64,000 bases of DNA from Clostridia bacterium (GTDB taxonomy: Bacteria; Bacillota; Clostridia; Acetivibrionales; DSM-27016): the NCBI GenBank assembly GCA_026414765.1, contig JAOAIJ010000023.1, positions 1-64,000 on the forward strand, given 5' to 3'. Positions 47,154-55,582 of the stretch are shown in pieces. A model generated the notes under the pieces. That model ran no database searches and was not told the DNA's origin. It saw nothing but the letters and a program-made list of their open reading frames with translations. The first letter of the stretch is position 1. Every line of letters starts with the position of its first letter. Both the position numbers and the translations under genes were made by a program.

Positions 47154-49721
47154 TTACTCTACAACCCAGCGGATTAATCCCATATCAAACTTATTGATCA
47201 AATCAGAATGGTGAGGAACTACACGGATAGTATAGCCGTATTCTCCACCTTCAACCAATTTTATATTGCATGAGAATCTGTAAGTTGATGAGTCCAGTTT
47301 GCCATCCAGTTTCATTTCTTCTATTTCGGGATTTTCTATAATACTGTTTTTTCCTACATACCCGTAGTATAGTTCCACCTTTACGCTTGATGGGTCTATA
47401 TTTCCAAGATTAACTGCAGTGCCTATGCTTATAGTGTCCCCCGAGACTGATTTTTGCTCTTTAAGCTGATTCATGCTTTTTTCTGCAATGATTCCGACCT
47501 GAGACCAGTTTCTTTCCATCAAAAGCTTCCAGTCAGCAAGATTTTTCAGTATTTCATAGTTTGCCGATACTATTTTGTCTACTCTTTCAATAGAAGGTAT
47601 ATACATTTTGTCGGTATAGTCTTGTACCATTCTATGAGTACTGTACTTGTACAACAGTGATTTGATGGATTCTTTCATGACATTTACCCATTTTACAGGT
47701 ATACCTTTATCATCCTTGTTGTAAAATGTAGGTATTATTTGCTGGCTCAATATTTCATATATTGATTGACTGTCCGCATTATCCTGGTAATATTCATTTC
47801 CATAAAATGTATCATCTCCTATTGCCCAGCCGTTTTTGCCGTTATAGCCTTCACACCACCAGCCATCAAGTATGCTGAAGTTGACTATACCATTTATACA
47901 AACCTTCTGACCGCTGGTACCACTGGCCTCAAGGGGACGTCTGGGATTATTGAGCCATACATCCACGCCCTGTACCAGGTTGCGCGCAAGAGTCATATTA
48001 TAGTTTTCCACTAAAATAACCTTGCCCCTGAATCCTTCCTGTCTCGCAATATCGTTAATATTTTTAATTACCTCATGTGCTGGTCCGTCAGCCGGATGTG
48101 CTTTTCCGGCAAAAATAATCTGAACAGGCATTTCTGGATTGTTAAGAATTTTCTGAATCCTTGCAAGATCCCTGAATATAAGGTTTGCACGCTTATATGT
48201 GGCAAATCTCCTTGCAAAACCTATAGTCAGAGCATTGGGATCCAATAAATTATCGACTTCCTTTATGCTTTCCGCAGGTTCACCGTTTTCTATTCTTTGT
48301 TCTTTAAGCTTTTCACGTACAAAACTTATCATCTTTGTCTTTAAAACATAGTGTGTTTTCCATAACTCTTCATCCGGGATATCATTTACCTTTTCCCATA
48401 TTTCCTTTTTATACAGGTTTTCCTGCCAGTCAGGGTCAAGATATTTGTCATAGAGAAGCTTAATACTGGGGGAAAGCCATGTAAGGGTATGAATGCCGTT
48501 TGTTATATGCCCAATAGGGACTTCATCTTCAGGTACTCCTGGCCAGACGTTATTGAATATATTGCGGGAAACTGCACCGTGTAATTCGCTTACACCATTC
48601 TTTCTGCCTGCAAGTGTAAGAGCCAGTACGGTCATATTAAAATTCTGGTTATCATTAATTTTCATTCCCAGGTCTAAAAACTCATGCCTGCTGATACCTA
48701 CAGACTCCCAGTAACTGCTGAAATACTTATCAATCATATGGAGTGGAAATACATCGTTGCCTGCAGGCACGGGTGTATGTGTAGTAAATACTAATGATGA
48801 ATTGGCCATTTCCTTTGCAGTTCTGAATGTCAATCCTTTTTCCTTCATCAGTTTTCTTATGAACTCCAGTCCCAGAAAAGCAGAGTGGCCTTCATTCATA
48901 TGATAAACGGTTGCATTTATACCCAATGCCTGCAAAACTCTAATACCGCCCATACCGAGGAATATTTCCTGCTGTATTCTTGTTTCCTGGTCACCGCCAT
49001 ACAGTCTGGCAGTGAGCATTCTGTCAGAAGAATTATTCTGCTCCACGTCAGTGTCCAAAAGGTAAAGAGTTACACGCCCAACCTTAACCTGCCAAACTTT
49101 TGCATAAACAAGCCTTCCAGGTAATTCCATACTGATATAGATTTGGTCGCCGTTAGCATTCAATGCAGGTAAAATAGGAAGCTGTGAAACATTCAGATTA
49201 GTGAATCTGGTTTCCTGCCATCCGTCGTGATTAATATGCTGACTGAAATACCCCTGTTTATAAAACAGCCCTATTGGTACAAAGGGTATTCCTAAATCAC
49301 TTGCAGATTTGCAGTGGTCACCTGAAAGAACTCCCAGACCTCCTGAATAGATTGGCAATACTTCATTTAAGCCGTATTCTGCAGAAAAATATGCTATTAT
49401 ATGATTCTGTTTTCCAGGATAGGTTTTGCTAAACCAGGTATTGGTGTTATTCATATAGGAATCAAATTTTAATACGATTTCATCATAACGTCTGAGATAG
49501 TCAGGGTTGTTAAGTACTTGTTCAAGTTTTTTCTGACTGACTTCCTGAAGGAATCTGACAGGGTTTTTCCCTAGTCTTTCCCAAAGAGCAAGATCAATTT
49601 CCCTATATAAATCAATAGCTTCAGAATTCCAGGACCACCATAGGTTGTAAGCAATGTCTTTTAATCTTTTCAATCTTTCCGGCAATACTGCTGTAACTGT
49701 TATTCTTCCTAAAAGATACAT
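47154..49721 (-). CDS. glgP: Alpha-glucan (glycogen/maltodextrin) phosphorylase, GT35
   Basis: 855 residues from the ATG at 49721 (MYLLGRITV), which has GGAGGT upstream; a longer frame lacks one. An N-terminal DUF3417-type region (IAYNLWWSWNSEA, residues 29-41) is followed by the catalytic core: AYFSAEYGLNEVLPIYSGGL, YHMNEGHSAF, TTHTPVPAGND, FARRFATYKRA, and the pyridoxal-phosphate lysine in GTSGQKVCINGI. This is the compact bacterial/archaeal phosphorylase type. It releases glucose-1-phosphate from alpha-1,4 glucan ends and complements the pullulanase and GH13 enzyme at 8.6-16.5 kb. The C-terminal 100 residues form a beta-rich domain. It has its own promoter with a leader of about 280 bases. 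Confidence 0.88.
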   Translation of the reverse strand: MYLLGRITVTAVLPERLKRLKDIAYNLWWSWNSEAIDLYREIDLALWERLGKNPVRFLQEVSQKKLEQVLNNPDYLRRYDEIVLKFDSYMNNTNTWFSKTYPGKQNHIIAYFSAEYGLNEVLPIYSGGLGVLSGDHCKSASDLGIPFVPIGLFYKQGYFSQHINHDGWQETRFTNLNVSQLPILPALNANGDQIYISMELPGRLVYAKVWQVKVGRVTLYLLDTDVEQNNSSDRMLTARLYGGDQETRIQQEIFLGMGGIRVLQALGINATVYHMNEGHSAFLGLEFIRKLMKEKGLTFRTAKEMANSSLVFTTHTPVPAGNDVFPLHMIDKYFSSYWESVGISRHEFLDLGMKINDNQNFNMTVLALTLAGRKNGVSELHGAVSRNIFNNVWPGVPEDEVPIGHITNGIHTLTWLSPSIKLLYDKYLDPDWQENLYKKEIWEKVNDIPDEELWKTHYVLKTKMISFVREKLKEQRIENGEPAESIKEVDNLLDPNALTIGFARRFATYKRANLIFRDLARIQKILNNPEMPVQIIFAGKAHPADGPAHEVIKNINDIARQEGFRGKVILVENYNMTLARNLVQGVDVWLNNPRRPLEASGTSGQKVCINGIVNFSILDGWWCEGYNGKNGWAIGDDTFYGNEYYQDNADSQSIYEILSQQIIPTFYNKDDKGIPVKWVNVMKESIKSLLYKYSTHRMVQDYTDKMYIPSIERVDKIVSANYEILKNLADWKLLMERNWSQVGIIAEKSMNQLKEQKSVSGDTISIGTAVNLGNIDPSSVKVELYYGYVGKNSIIENPEIEEMKLDGKLDSSTYRFSCNIKLVEGGEYGYTIRVVPHHSDLINKFDMGLIRWVVE

Positions 49722-50006
49722 ATTATACCTCCAGTCATTTTTATCTATTTTATTATTAACTATTTTAGTCAAATAAATAACAATATACGTAATTAACTAT
49801 TTTATATTGCTTATTTCATTATTATGTTGCTGCGCTTCCAATAGTTATTGCAATTTAATTTCTATTTTAATATGTATTTATTTATTACCGAATATTTTGT
49901 CACCTCCCGGAAATCAAATCTGTTTTCTTGGGAATAACCAAAATAGCCCGATTTGGGTGTAAAGGAATTAATTTATAGAAAACTCGGAAAGAAAAACGGA
50001 TATCTT

Positions 50007-50034
50007 TTTATATATATTAGCATATATATGTCAA
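50007..50034 (-). promoter_or_regulatory. Promoter of the glucan phosphorylase gene
   Basis: On the minus strand, TTGACA (50034-50029), 16 bases, TATAAA (50012-50007). The leader to 49721 is about 280 bases, AT-rich, with a GGGAGG but no open frame behind it. No known riboswitch was recognised. Otherwise 49722-50107 is empty. Confidence 0.6.
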
Positions 50035-50089
50035 TTTTTGTACATTTTTAGACAAATCTTTGCAAAACATTGATATCAGATAATTGAGC

Positions 50090-50109
50090 AGAAGCACGAA
50101 AGTGCTTCT
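50090..50109 (-). terminator. Hairpin at the end of the 52-residue gene
   Basis: An 8-bp stem AGAAGCAC / GTGCTTCT with a GAAA loop on the plus strand, overlapping the stop codon of the small minus-strand gene. Confidence 0.45.
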
Positions 50110-50266
50110 ACTCATCCTTTGTAGTCAGATTATTAGGAGGGGTTTTGTAAGGATTTCTTTTCATATACCTTCCTGTAGGATCATGATCTGCAGGATCTTT
50201 GTCGGGTACAAGTTCACCTTTGAAACCTGCAGGCTGTGTTATGGCTTTTGTTTTTCTGCTTTTCAT
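50108..50266 (-). CDS. Small basic hypothetical protein, 52 residues
   Basis: The ATG at 50266 has GGAGG six bases upstream, and the frame ends in a hairpin. The protein is hydrophilic and rich in Lys and Pro (PDKDPADHDPTGRYMKRNPY). I do not recognise a family. The good ribosome site and the terminator support expression, but its function is unknown. Confidence 0.5.
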   Translation of the reverse strand: MKSRKTKAITQPAGFKGELVPDKDPADHDPTGRYMKRNPYKTPPNNLTTKDE

Positions 50267-50387
50267 ATACATCCTCCGATTTTTTTTATTTCCTTTATCT
50301 TTTGCTTTTATATATATGGTTATGCTTATCAAATTTTAACCATAATTTCCTTATCATTAATTTTTGCTTTATTGAAAAAATAATATC

Positions 50388-50789
50388 ATGATAAAGCGAT
50401 ATTTGATTTATGGGCTGATAGGTTGGTGTGTCGAGATATTCTGGACCGGTTTGGGCTCGCTAATGAATGGTAACATCAGGCTTGAGGGCTTTACAAACTT
50501 GTGGATGTTCTTTATATATGGAATGGCTGTATTTCTGGAACCCATACATGATGTTATCCGTGAATGGAGGTGGCTGTTCAGAGGAGTTATCTGGGTAGTA
50601 ATAATATGGGGTATAGAATATACAAGCGGTTTGGTTCTGGGAAATATACTAGGAGTGTACCCGTGGGTTTATACAGGAGCATTTGCAGTTGATAACCTTG
50701 TTCGGATTGACTATGCACCAGCCTGGTTTGTGGCAGGTTTAATATTTGAAAAAATCCATTACAGGCTTGATGCCTATGGAATAGCATGA
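50388..50789 (+). CDS. CmpB-like four-helix membrane protein
   Basis: 133 residues, mostly hydrophobic. Segments YLIYGLIGWCVEIFWTGLGS, NLWMFFIYGMAVFLEP, FRGVIWVVIIWGIEYTSGLVLG and APAWFVAGLIFEKI give four membrane spans. The pattern of conserved W, E and Y resembles the family annotated as putative ABC transporter permease (CmpB), whose real role is unknown. No ATPase partner is adjacent. No strong ribosome site precedes the ATG. A terminator hairpin follows. Confidence 0.6.
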   Translation: MIKRYLIYGLIGWCVEIFWTGLGSLMNGNIRLEGFTNLWMFFIYGMAVFLEPIHDVIREWRWLFRGVIWVVIIWGIEYTSGLVLGNILGVYPWVYTGAFAVDNLVRIDYAPAWFVAGLIFEKIHYRLDAYGIA

Positions 50790-50824
50790 AATGAAGCAAA
50801 AGTGAAGCTTGCTTCATTTTTTAT
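50789..50824 (+). terminator. Rho-independent terminator
   Basis: AAATGAAGCAA / TTGCTTCATTT, an 11-bp stem with a 9-base loop, followed by TTTATT. It directly follows the CmpB-like gene. Confidence 0.8.
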
Positions 50825-50929
50825 TTATATGTATTGTAAAAAATTAATTATTTAAAAATTATTAGAAATTTATTATCATTAAATAATAGGAAAAATTTTT
50901 CTATAAGTATAAATAGTAGAGTGGGGAAA

Positions 50930-51961
50930 ATGTTGAAAGCTTACGGAAAGTTTACAGACAGACTGTTCAGATGGAAAAAACCGGGTTGGAAAGCAGCTGC
51001 AGCATTCATTGTGTTTCAAATATTTTTTGCATGTATTACATTACCGCTGTTTGTGTTCTTTGGACCTTTCGACGGTGTAAAAAGCACTGTTGTGGGAGCA
51101 TCCTACAGAACATTTAAGCACCAGTATATAGCGGAACTTTTCTTATCAAAAGACAAAATCAAAAGAATATTGGAAGAAGTAAACCCACACGATCCCACTG
51201 AAAAGGGAGAAGATATAAAAGTGCTGAAATTTGGGGTCCGCAACACCGATAGGATTGAGGTTCTTAATTTGAGAGGCATTGATTATACAGGGAAGCTAAT
51301 GATTGTATATGATCCAACAAGAATAAAAGTAGGTTATTCTTCGCAGATACCTGTATCAGGTGAGACTACAAGTATAATTGCAAAAAAAAATGGTGCTGTC
51401 GCAGCCGTAAATGCAGGAGGGTTCAAAGACGGCGGATGGGTTGGAACCGGAGGAACTCCGATAGGCTTTATTATGCATGGAGGCAAGGTTTTGTTTAATG
51501 AATCCGGTAACGAGAAAGCTAGGATGGATACTATTGCATTTACTGAAGATGGCATGCTGATAGTTGGCAAACATTCAATAGAAAAACTTAAGGAGTATGG
51601 GGTTAGGGAAGGGGTTAGTTTTGGGCCTCCACTTATAGTTAATGGCGAGCCTACAATAACAAAAGGTGACGGAGGATGGGGAATAGCGCCAAGGACAGCT
51701 ATAGGCCAATGTGAGAATGGTGAGGTTCTGCTGCTTGTTATTGATGGCAGGAGTTTAAAATCTCTGGGAGCTACGCTAAGGGATATGCAGGACATACTCC
51801 TGAAATATGGGGCAGTAAATGCAGCTAATCTTGATGGGGGTTCCTCGACAACTATGTTTTTTAACGGAAGGGTTATTAATGTTCCTTCCGACAGATTAGG
51901 CGAGCGGGCAGTTCCGACCGTATTCATGGTATCTCCGGCAGAGGGGAGTGAACATGAATGA
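50930..51961 (+). CDS. Phosphodiester glycosidase family protein, membrane-anchored
   Basis: About 343 residues. The start is uncertain: ATG 50930, the GTG at 50921 and the TTG at 50933 are all in frame near a GTGGGG. One membrane segment (AAAAFIVFQIFFACITLPLFVFF) anchors it, with the rest outside. The C-terminal 220 residues have the NAGPA signature: AAVNAGGF, APRTAIGQ, LLLVIDGRS and NLDGGSSTTM. Relatives remove N-acetylglucosamine from a phosphodiester or act in exopolysaccharide or envelope metabolism. It overlaps the next gene (ATGA), so the pair probably works together. Confidence 0.75.
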   Translation: MLKAYGKFTDRLFRWKKPGWKAAAAFIVFQIFFACITLPLFVFFGPFDGVKSTVVGASYRTFKHQYIAELFLSKDKIKRILEEVNPHDPTEKGEDIKVLKFGVRNTDRIEVLNLRGIDYTGKLMIVYDPTRIKVGYSSQIPVSGETTSIIAKKNGAVAAVNAGGFKDGGWVGTGGTPIGFIMHGGKVLFNESGNEKARMDTIAFTEDGMLIVGKHSIEKLKEYGVREGVSFGPPLIVNGEPTITKGDGGWGIAPRTAIGQCENGEVLLLVIDGRSLKSLGATLRDMQDILLKYGAVNAANLDGGSSTTMFFNGRVINVPSDRLGERAVPTVFMVSPAEGSEHE

Positions 51962-53004
51962 AGATAGTAAAAAAGTTTTTAGTTTGGGCGGCCGTATCGG
52001 TAGTATTTCAATTAGCCCTGCTCTGGATTGTTAATGATTTTTATATTGAAAACAGAGGGAAAATCGTAGAGGTAACGCGATATGAAGAAAAGGAAGGCAA
52101 GCCTGTTTCAGAAGAACTGAAAACTACTGCGGACAGCGGGGATGTTTCGGTCTCTTTTGACTGCAGCTATGCAGGATATATCAGTAAGGGTAAATTGCAA
52201 ATCATCAGTTTGAAAGATAATGGACACGTAAAAACTATCAGCGGAAAAATGGGTGAAATAATATACTTTAGATGGCTTCCCGATAGAAATATGGTTTTGT
52301 ACGTTTATATGGAGGACATAAGGGATAGGAAGAATATACATGTTGAGACGTATGATGCAGAGACGTTTGTTATCCGGGACTACCCTCAGATCACAGAAAG
52401 TTCTGACTCGATAAGAGTAGCGGATGTAGTACTATCACCATTTACCAACACTGTTTATATGAATCTGCAATTGGAGGATGAGAAAAGTAAGCTATATAAA
52501 TATGATATAGCAGAAAACCTGAACTGCATCATGGCCGGGAAGAAGATCGAATACATGAATCATCTTAAATACACCGATAATATTGTTTATCAGACGGATG
52601 AAAAGCATATTTTTCTTATGAACGGTAAAGGGGAAATTTCCAGCTTGATTGAAGAATCAGTAAAAGATTATGCACTTCTTGGGGTTGATTACGGAGGAAG
52701 CATATATATAGGCGAACTAAACCAGAACAAAAAAGTAACAAAGGTTATTCTAATGAATACCTCCGGCAATGAGAAAAAAATGATAAAGACAATATATACT
52801 GACAGGCTTATTTCAGCTCAAGACATATACGTCTCACCGGAAGGAAACTTGTATTTGGTTCTACAAGATGAAAACACGGTTTATGACGCAGTGAATAGTT
52901 TAAACACAAAATATCCGGGTAAATTTATTCAAATTTCCGGCAAATATATAGTATCCGGTGAAAATGGCAAATTGATATTTACAACTCTTGCAGTATTGCA
53001 ATAA
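51958..53004 (+). CDS. Membrane-anchored protein of unknown function, possibly beta-propeller
   Basis: 348 residues. A single N-terminal membrane segment (FLVWAAVSVVFQLALLWIV) is followed by an extracytoplasmic beta-rich region with repeated strand-turn units (YISKGKLQIISLKDNG, YFRWLPDRNMVLYVYM, LLGVDYGGSIYIGEL, VSPEGNLYLVLQDE). The spacing suggests a WD40/NHL-like propeller, but no family motif is clear. Its start overlaps the phosphodiester glycosidase stop, suggesting a joint envelope role. Confidence 0.6.
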   Translation: MKIVKKFLVWAAVSVVFQLALLWIVNDFYIENRGKIVEVTRYEEKEGKPVSEELKTTADSGDVSVSFDCSYAGYISKGKLQIISLKDNGHVKTISGKMGEIIYFRWLPDRNMVLYVYMEDIRDRKNIHVETYDAETFVIRDYPQITESSDSIRVADVVLSPFTNTVYMNLQLEDEKSKLYKYDIAENLNCIMAGKKIEYMNHLKYTDNIVYQTDEKHIFLMNGKGEISSLIEESVKDYALLGVDYGGSIYIGELNQNKKVTKVILMNTSGNEKKMIKTIYTDRLISAQDIYVSPEGNLYLVLQDENTVYDAVNSLNTKYPGKFIQISGKYIVSGENGKLIFTTLAVLQ

Positions 53005-53065
53005 AACTGGAAAAGATTTATAATTCAAGCATACCCATATGGAGTATTATCCGGAGGTAATCATA

Positions 53066-53362
53066 ATGGAGAATGGAAAATCAAGTGAACATTACAGTGA
53101 TAAACAGGATATATTGAAAAGATTAAGAAGAATTGAAGGGCAGGTAAAGGGTATACAAAAAATGGTTGAAGAGGATAAATACTGTGTGGATATACTGACG
53201 CAGGTAGCTGCGGTAAGGGCTGCAATAAACAAGGTAGGCGGATTGGTGCTGGAGAAGCATACCAAGACATGTATGAAGGATGCGCTTGAATCCCGTGATC
53301 AGGAAAAGATCATTGAGGAGTTTGTAGATACTGTACAGAAGTTTTTAAAATTTGTCGATTGA
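53066..53362 (+). CDS. CsoR/FrmR-family metal- or thiol-responsive repressor
   Basis: 98 residues from ATG 53066, with GGAGG at 53053-53057. All-helical DUF156 fold with KRLRRIEGQVKGIQKM and VAAVRAAINKVGGLVLEKH. The Cys-His-Cys set of the copper sensor CsoR is visible: Cys in KYCVDIL, His in LEKHTKTC, and Cys four residues later. The inducer could be Cu(I), another metal, or formaldehyde/persulfide as in FrmR/CstR relatives. No metal exporter lies beside it. It regulates by binding operator DNA as a tetramer. Confidence 0.8.
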   Translation: MENGKSSEHYSDKQDILKRLRRIEGQVKGIQKMVEEDKYCVDILTQVAAVRAAINKVGGLVLEKHTKTCMKDALESRDQEKIIEEFVDTVQKFLKFVD

Positions 53363-53505
53363 TTTCAGAAGCAAATCAGTTAAGTCTGAATAAAAACAAT
53401 TTTATGTTTCATATAAATTATACAGGGTAAAAATACTGAAAGAATTCTATTCAAAAAGAGAATAATAAATATAAACAGGCTAATATAAATTACAGGAGGC
53501 GTATT

Positions 53506-53835
53506 ATGGCAAGTGAAAAGATAATTGTATTGACAAAGGATAATTTCGAACAGGAAGTGTTAAAGTCAAATGAACCTGTTCTGGTTGATTTTTGGGCACA
53601 ATGGTGCGGACCCTGCAGAGCCGTAAGTCCCATAATGGATGAGTTGGCCAATGAGTATGACGGAAGAGCTAAGGTCGCGAAAGTAAATGTAGATGAGCAG
53701 GGTGAGCTTGCAGAAAAATTCAGAGTTATGAGTATTCCTACTGTAATGCTATTTAAGGATGGACAGATGGTTGAGAAAATAATAGGTGCCAGATCAAAGA
53801 ACGAATTTTCGGGTATGATAAACAAGAATATTTAG
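53506..53835 (+). CDS. trxA: Thioredoxin
   Basis: 109 residues, the normal length. WAQWCGPCRAVSP carries the CGPC redox pair at about residues 34-37, and the cis-proline is in SIPTVMLF. It reduces protein disulfides in the cytoplasm. AGGAGG lies just before the ATG. Monocistronic, ending at a terminator. Confidence 0.93.
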   Translation: MASEKIIVLTKDNFEQEVLKSNEPVLVDFWAQWCGPCRAVSPIMDELANEYDGRAKVAKVNVDEQGELAEKFRVMSIPTVMLFKDGQMVEKIIGARSKNEFSGMINKNI

Positions 53836-53853
53836 TTGGTTTATACAAATAAG

Positions 53854-53886
53854 ACGTAGTGATATATAATCGCTGCGTTTTTTATT
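53854..53886 (+). terminator. Terminator after thioredoxin
   Basis: ACGTAGTGA / TCGCTGCGT (7 Watson-Crick plus G-U pairs, loop TATATAA), then TTTTTATT. Confidence 0.8.
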
Positions 53887-54100
53887 GTAATAGGACTTTT
53901 GAATTATATGAGGGTAGCATGTCTCTATTTTTTGTAGAAAAAAGAGGATTTTTATTTTGTATATTGAATATATTATACTATAAGATCTGCATAACTGAAC
54001 AGGTATTAACCAGCAGACTGTAATTTATAAACCGATTCTTGGAAAATGGAATCATTTTATAATAAATTTTATTATTTTCATACTAATGAGGGGGATTCAG

Positions 54101-54544
54101 ATGGCAGGGGAAAAGCGTTTCAGGAACTCATTTTTTGGTTTTAAGAAATCTGATGTTAATGCATACATCGAAAAGATTCTAAAAGAATTTGACGACAAGC
54201 TGAAAGAGAAAGATGATGAAATTACTGCCTTAAAGAATCAGAACAGAGAAGCAAAGCTCAAATTTGAGGATTTGTCAAAGAAGGCTGATCAGATAAATGA
54301 AGATAGGGCAAAAATTGCAGATGTTCTTATTAAAGCCCAGGAAAAGGCAGAACTGATTATAGAAGATGCCAGGCTGCAGGCTATAGATGAGAAAAAGAAG
54401 CTTGAACAAATGGTAGAAGAAGAAAAGGAAAAACTGGTTGATTTGAAGCAGGAGCTAAAGCTGCTTAAATCCGAAGTTATAAACACTCTTAAAAAGTACG
54501 AAGGTCAACTGACTGAAATGATCGATACGGAGTCGGCGAGCTGA
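54101..54544 (+). CDS. DivIVA-domain coiled-coil protein
   Basis: 147 residues from ATG 54101, placed for GAGGGGGA (54087-54094). The N-terminus KRFRNSFFGFKKSDVNAYIEKI is the DivIVA/GpsB membrane-curvature motif. The rest (about 25-140) is one long coiled coil rich in Glu, Lys and Leu. Proteins of this type mark cell poles or division sites and recruit partners. It is shorter than typical DivIVA and may be a GpsB- or SepIVA-like accessory. Confidence 0.75.
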   Translation: MAGEKRFRNSFFGFKKSDVNAYIEKILKEFDDKLKEKDDEITALKNQNREAKLKFEDLSKKADQINEDRAKIADVLIKAQEKAELIIEDARLQAIDEKKKLEQMVEEEKEKLVDLKQELKLLKSEVINTLKKYEGQLTEMIDTESAS

Positions 54545-54581
54545 TCCTTAAAAAAACACGAAAATACAGATAAAATTTCTA

Positions 54582-54610
54582 TTGAAAAAAAAATTATTGA
54601 GTAGTATAAT
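54582..54610 (+). promoter_or_regulatory. Promoter of the T-box-controlled operon
   Basis: TTGAAA (54582-54587), 17 bases, perfect TATAAT (54605-54610). Expected start about 54617, just ahead of the T-box stem I. Confidence 0.75.
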
Positions 54611-54619
54611 AACTACAAC

Positions 54620-54992
54620 ATTTATATTAATAAAACTGTGATAGGGAAGAGTACATGTAGATAATCTTTTAGCGAGCCCGGGTTTGGTGCAAGCCAGGCA
54701 GAGGACCATATGGAAAGCAGCCCTTGAGTTTCTTTCTTGAGAAATGCAGAAAAAATATCTAAGATTCTGCAATAGAGAAAGACGTAACCTTACGTTACAG
54801 AGGCACGGTATAATAAAGCATATGTTGGGGATTAAGTTTCTGTTTTCTTAATAATTATTTCCTTAAACTTTAATCGCTTACTTACTGCATAAATATGTAT
54901 CGGTAGAGAGAGTGCCCGAAAGGACACTAAATAGGGTGGTACCGCGAATAGCTCCTTCGTCCCTTTGTAGGGATTAAGGAGTTTTTTATTTA
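54620..54992 (+). ncRNA. T-box riboswitch leader
   Basis: The diagnostic T-box sequence AGGGTGGTACCGCG is at 54933-54946. Stem I elements are visible upstream: GAAGAGTA near 54646-54653, AGCGAGCCCGGG then GGTGCAAGCC in the distal arm, and GGAAAG at 54712-54717. The terminator arms CTCCTTCGTCCCT and AGGGATTAAGGAG end in TTTTTTAT. Uncharged tRNA binding should favour antitermination and switch on the downstream regulator and aminotransferase. The specifier codon cannot be fixed by eye: TAT (Tyr, 54709-54711) or ATG (Met, 54710-54712) are the candidates next to the loop-E-like GGAAAG. Confidence 0.88.
54952..54990 (+). terminator. Regulated terminator of the T-box leader
   Basis: CTCCTT...CCCT/AGGG...AAGGAG stem followed by a run of six T. 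Its 5' side overlaps the region that would form the antiterminator with the T-box sequence. Confidence 0.85.
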
Positions 54993-55102
54993 TACGCGTA
55001 CCAGCTTTTCTTAAATACTTTGAAAAGACATAGGCGCAAGCAAGAGTGGCAGGGCTACATTTATTCTATTTTACTTCACAAATTGAAAGGAGTGTTTTTC
55101 AA

Positions 55103-55582
55103 ATGGAAGAAATTTTAGAAGTCTTGGAGAAAAACAGCAGGCTCAGTGAGGAGCAAATTGCAGTAATGCTTAACAAAACTGTGGAGGAAGTACGAGCGGC
55201 TATAAAAAAACTTGAAGAAGACAATATAATTTTAGGATACAATACCATGGTTAACTGGGAGAGAACCAGCAAAGAAACAGTTACTGCTTTGATAGAGGTA
55301 AAGGTTACTCCGCAGAGGGGTGAAGGGTTTGATAAGGTAGCAGAAAGGATTTATAGATTTCCTGAAGTGAATGCATGCTATCTTATGTCAGGAGGATTTG
55401 ACCTCACTGTGATTGTGGAAGGCAAGACTATGAAGGAGGTAGCTCTTTTTGTAGCAGAAAAGCTGGCACCACTTGAATCTGTTCTCAGTACTGCGACACA
55501 TTTTGTTTTGAAAAAATATAAGGATAAGGGTACTATATTTGAGGAAAAAAGAAAGGATGAGAGGGAGGCGATATTTTTATGA
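55103..55582 (+). CDS. Lrp/AsnC-family transcriptional regulator
   Basis: 159 residues from ATG 55103, after GAAAGGAG at 55085-55092; a longer frame from 55046 lacks a ribosome site and would run back toward the terminator. An N-terminal winged helix (ILEVLEKNSRLSEEQIAVML...EEVRAAIKKLEEDNIILGY) is followed by the amino-acid-binding RAM domain (VTPQRGEGFDKVAERIYRF, YLMSGGFDLTVIVEGKTM). It likely senses an amino acid. It overlaps the aminotransferase by four bases, so the two are coupled and controlled by the T-box upstream. Confidence 0.85.
   Translation: MEEILEVLEKNSRLSEEQIAVMLNKTVEEVRAAIKKLEEDNIILGYNTMVNWERTSKETVTALIEVKVTPQRGEGFDKVAERIYRFPEVNACYLMSGGFDLTVIVEGKTMKEVALFVAEKLAPLESVLSTATHFVLKKYKDKGTIFEEKRKDEREAIFL

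Noticed and set aside
49780-50000. Small gene behind GGGAGG in the phosphorylase leader
   Set aside because: The only start nearby is too close to the ribosome site and gives about 14 codons.
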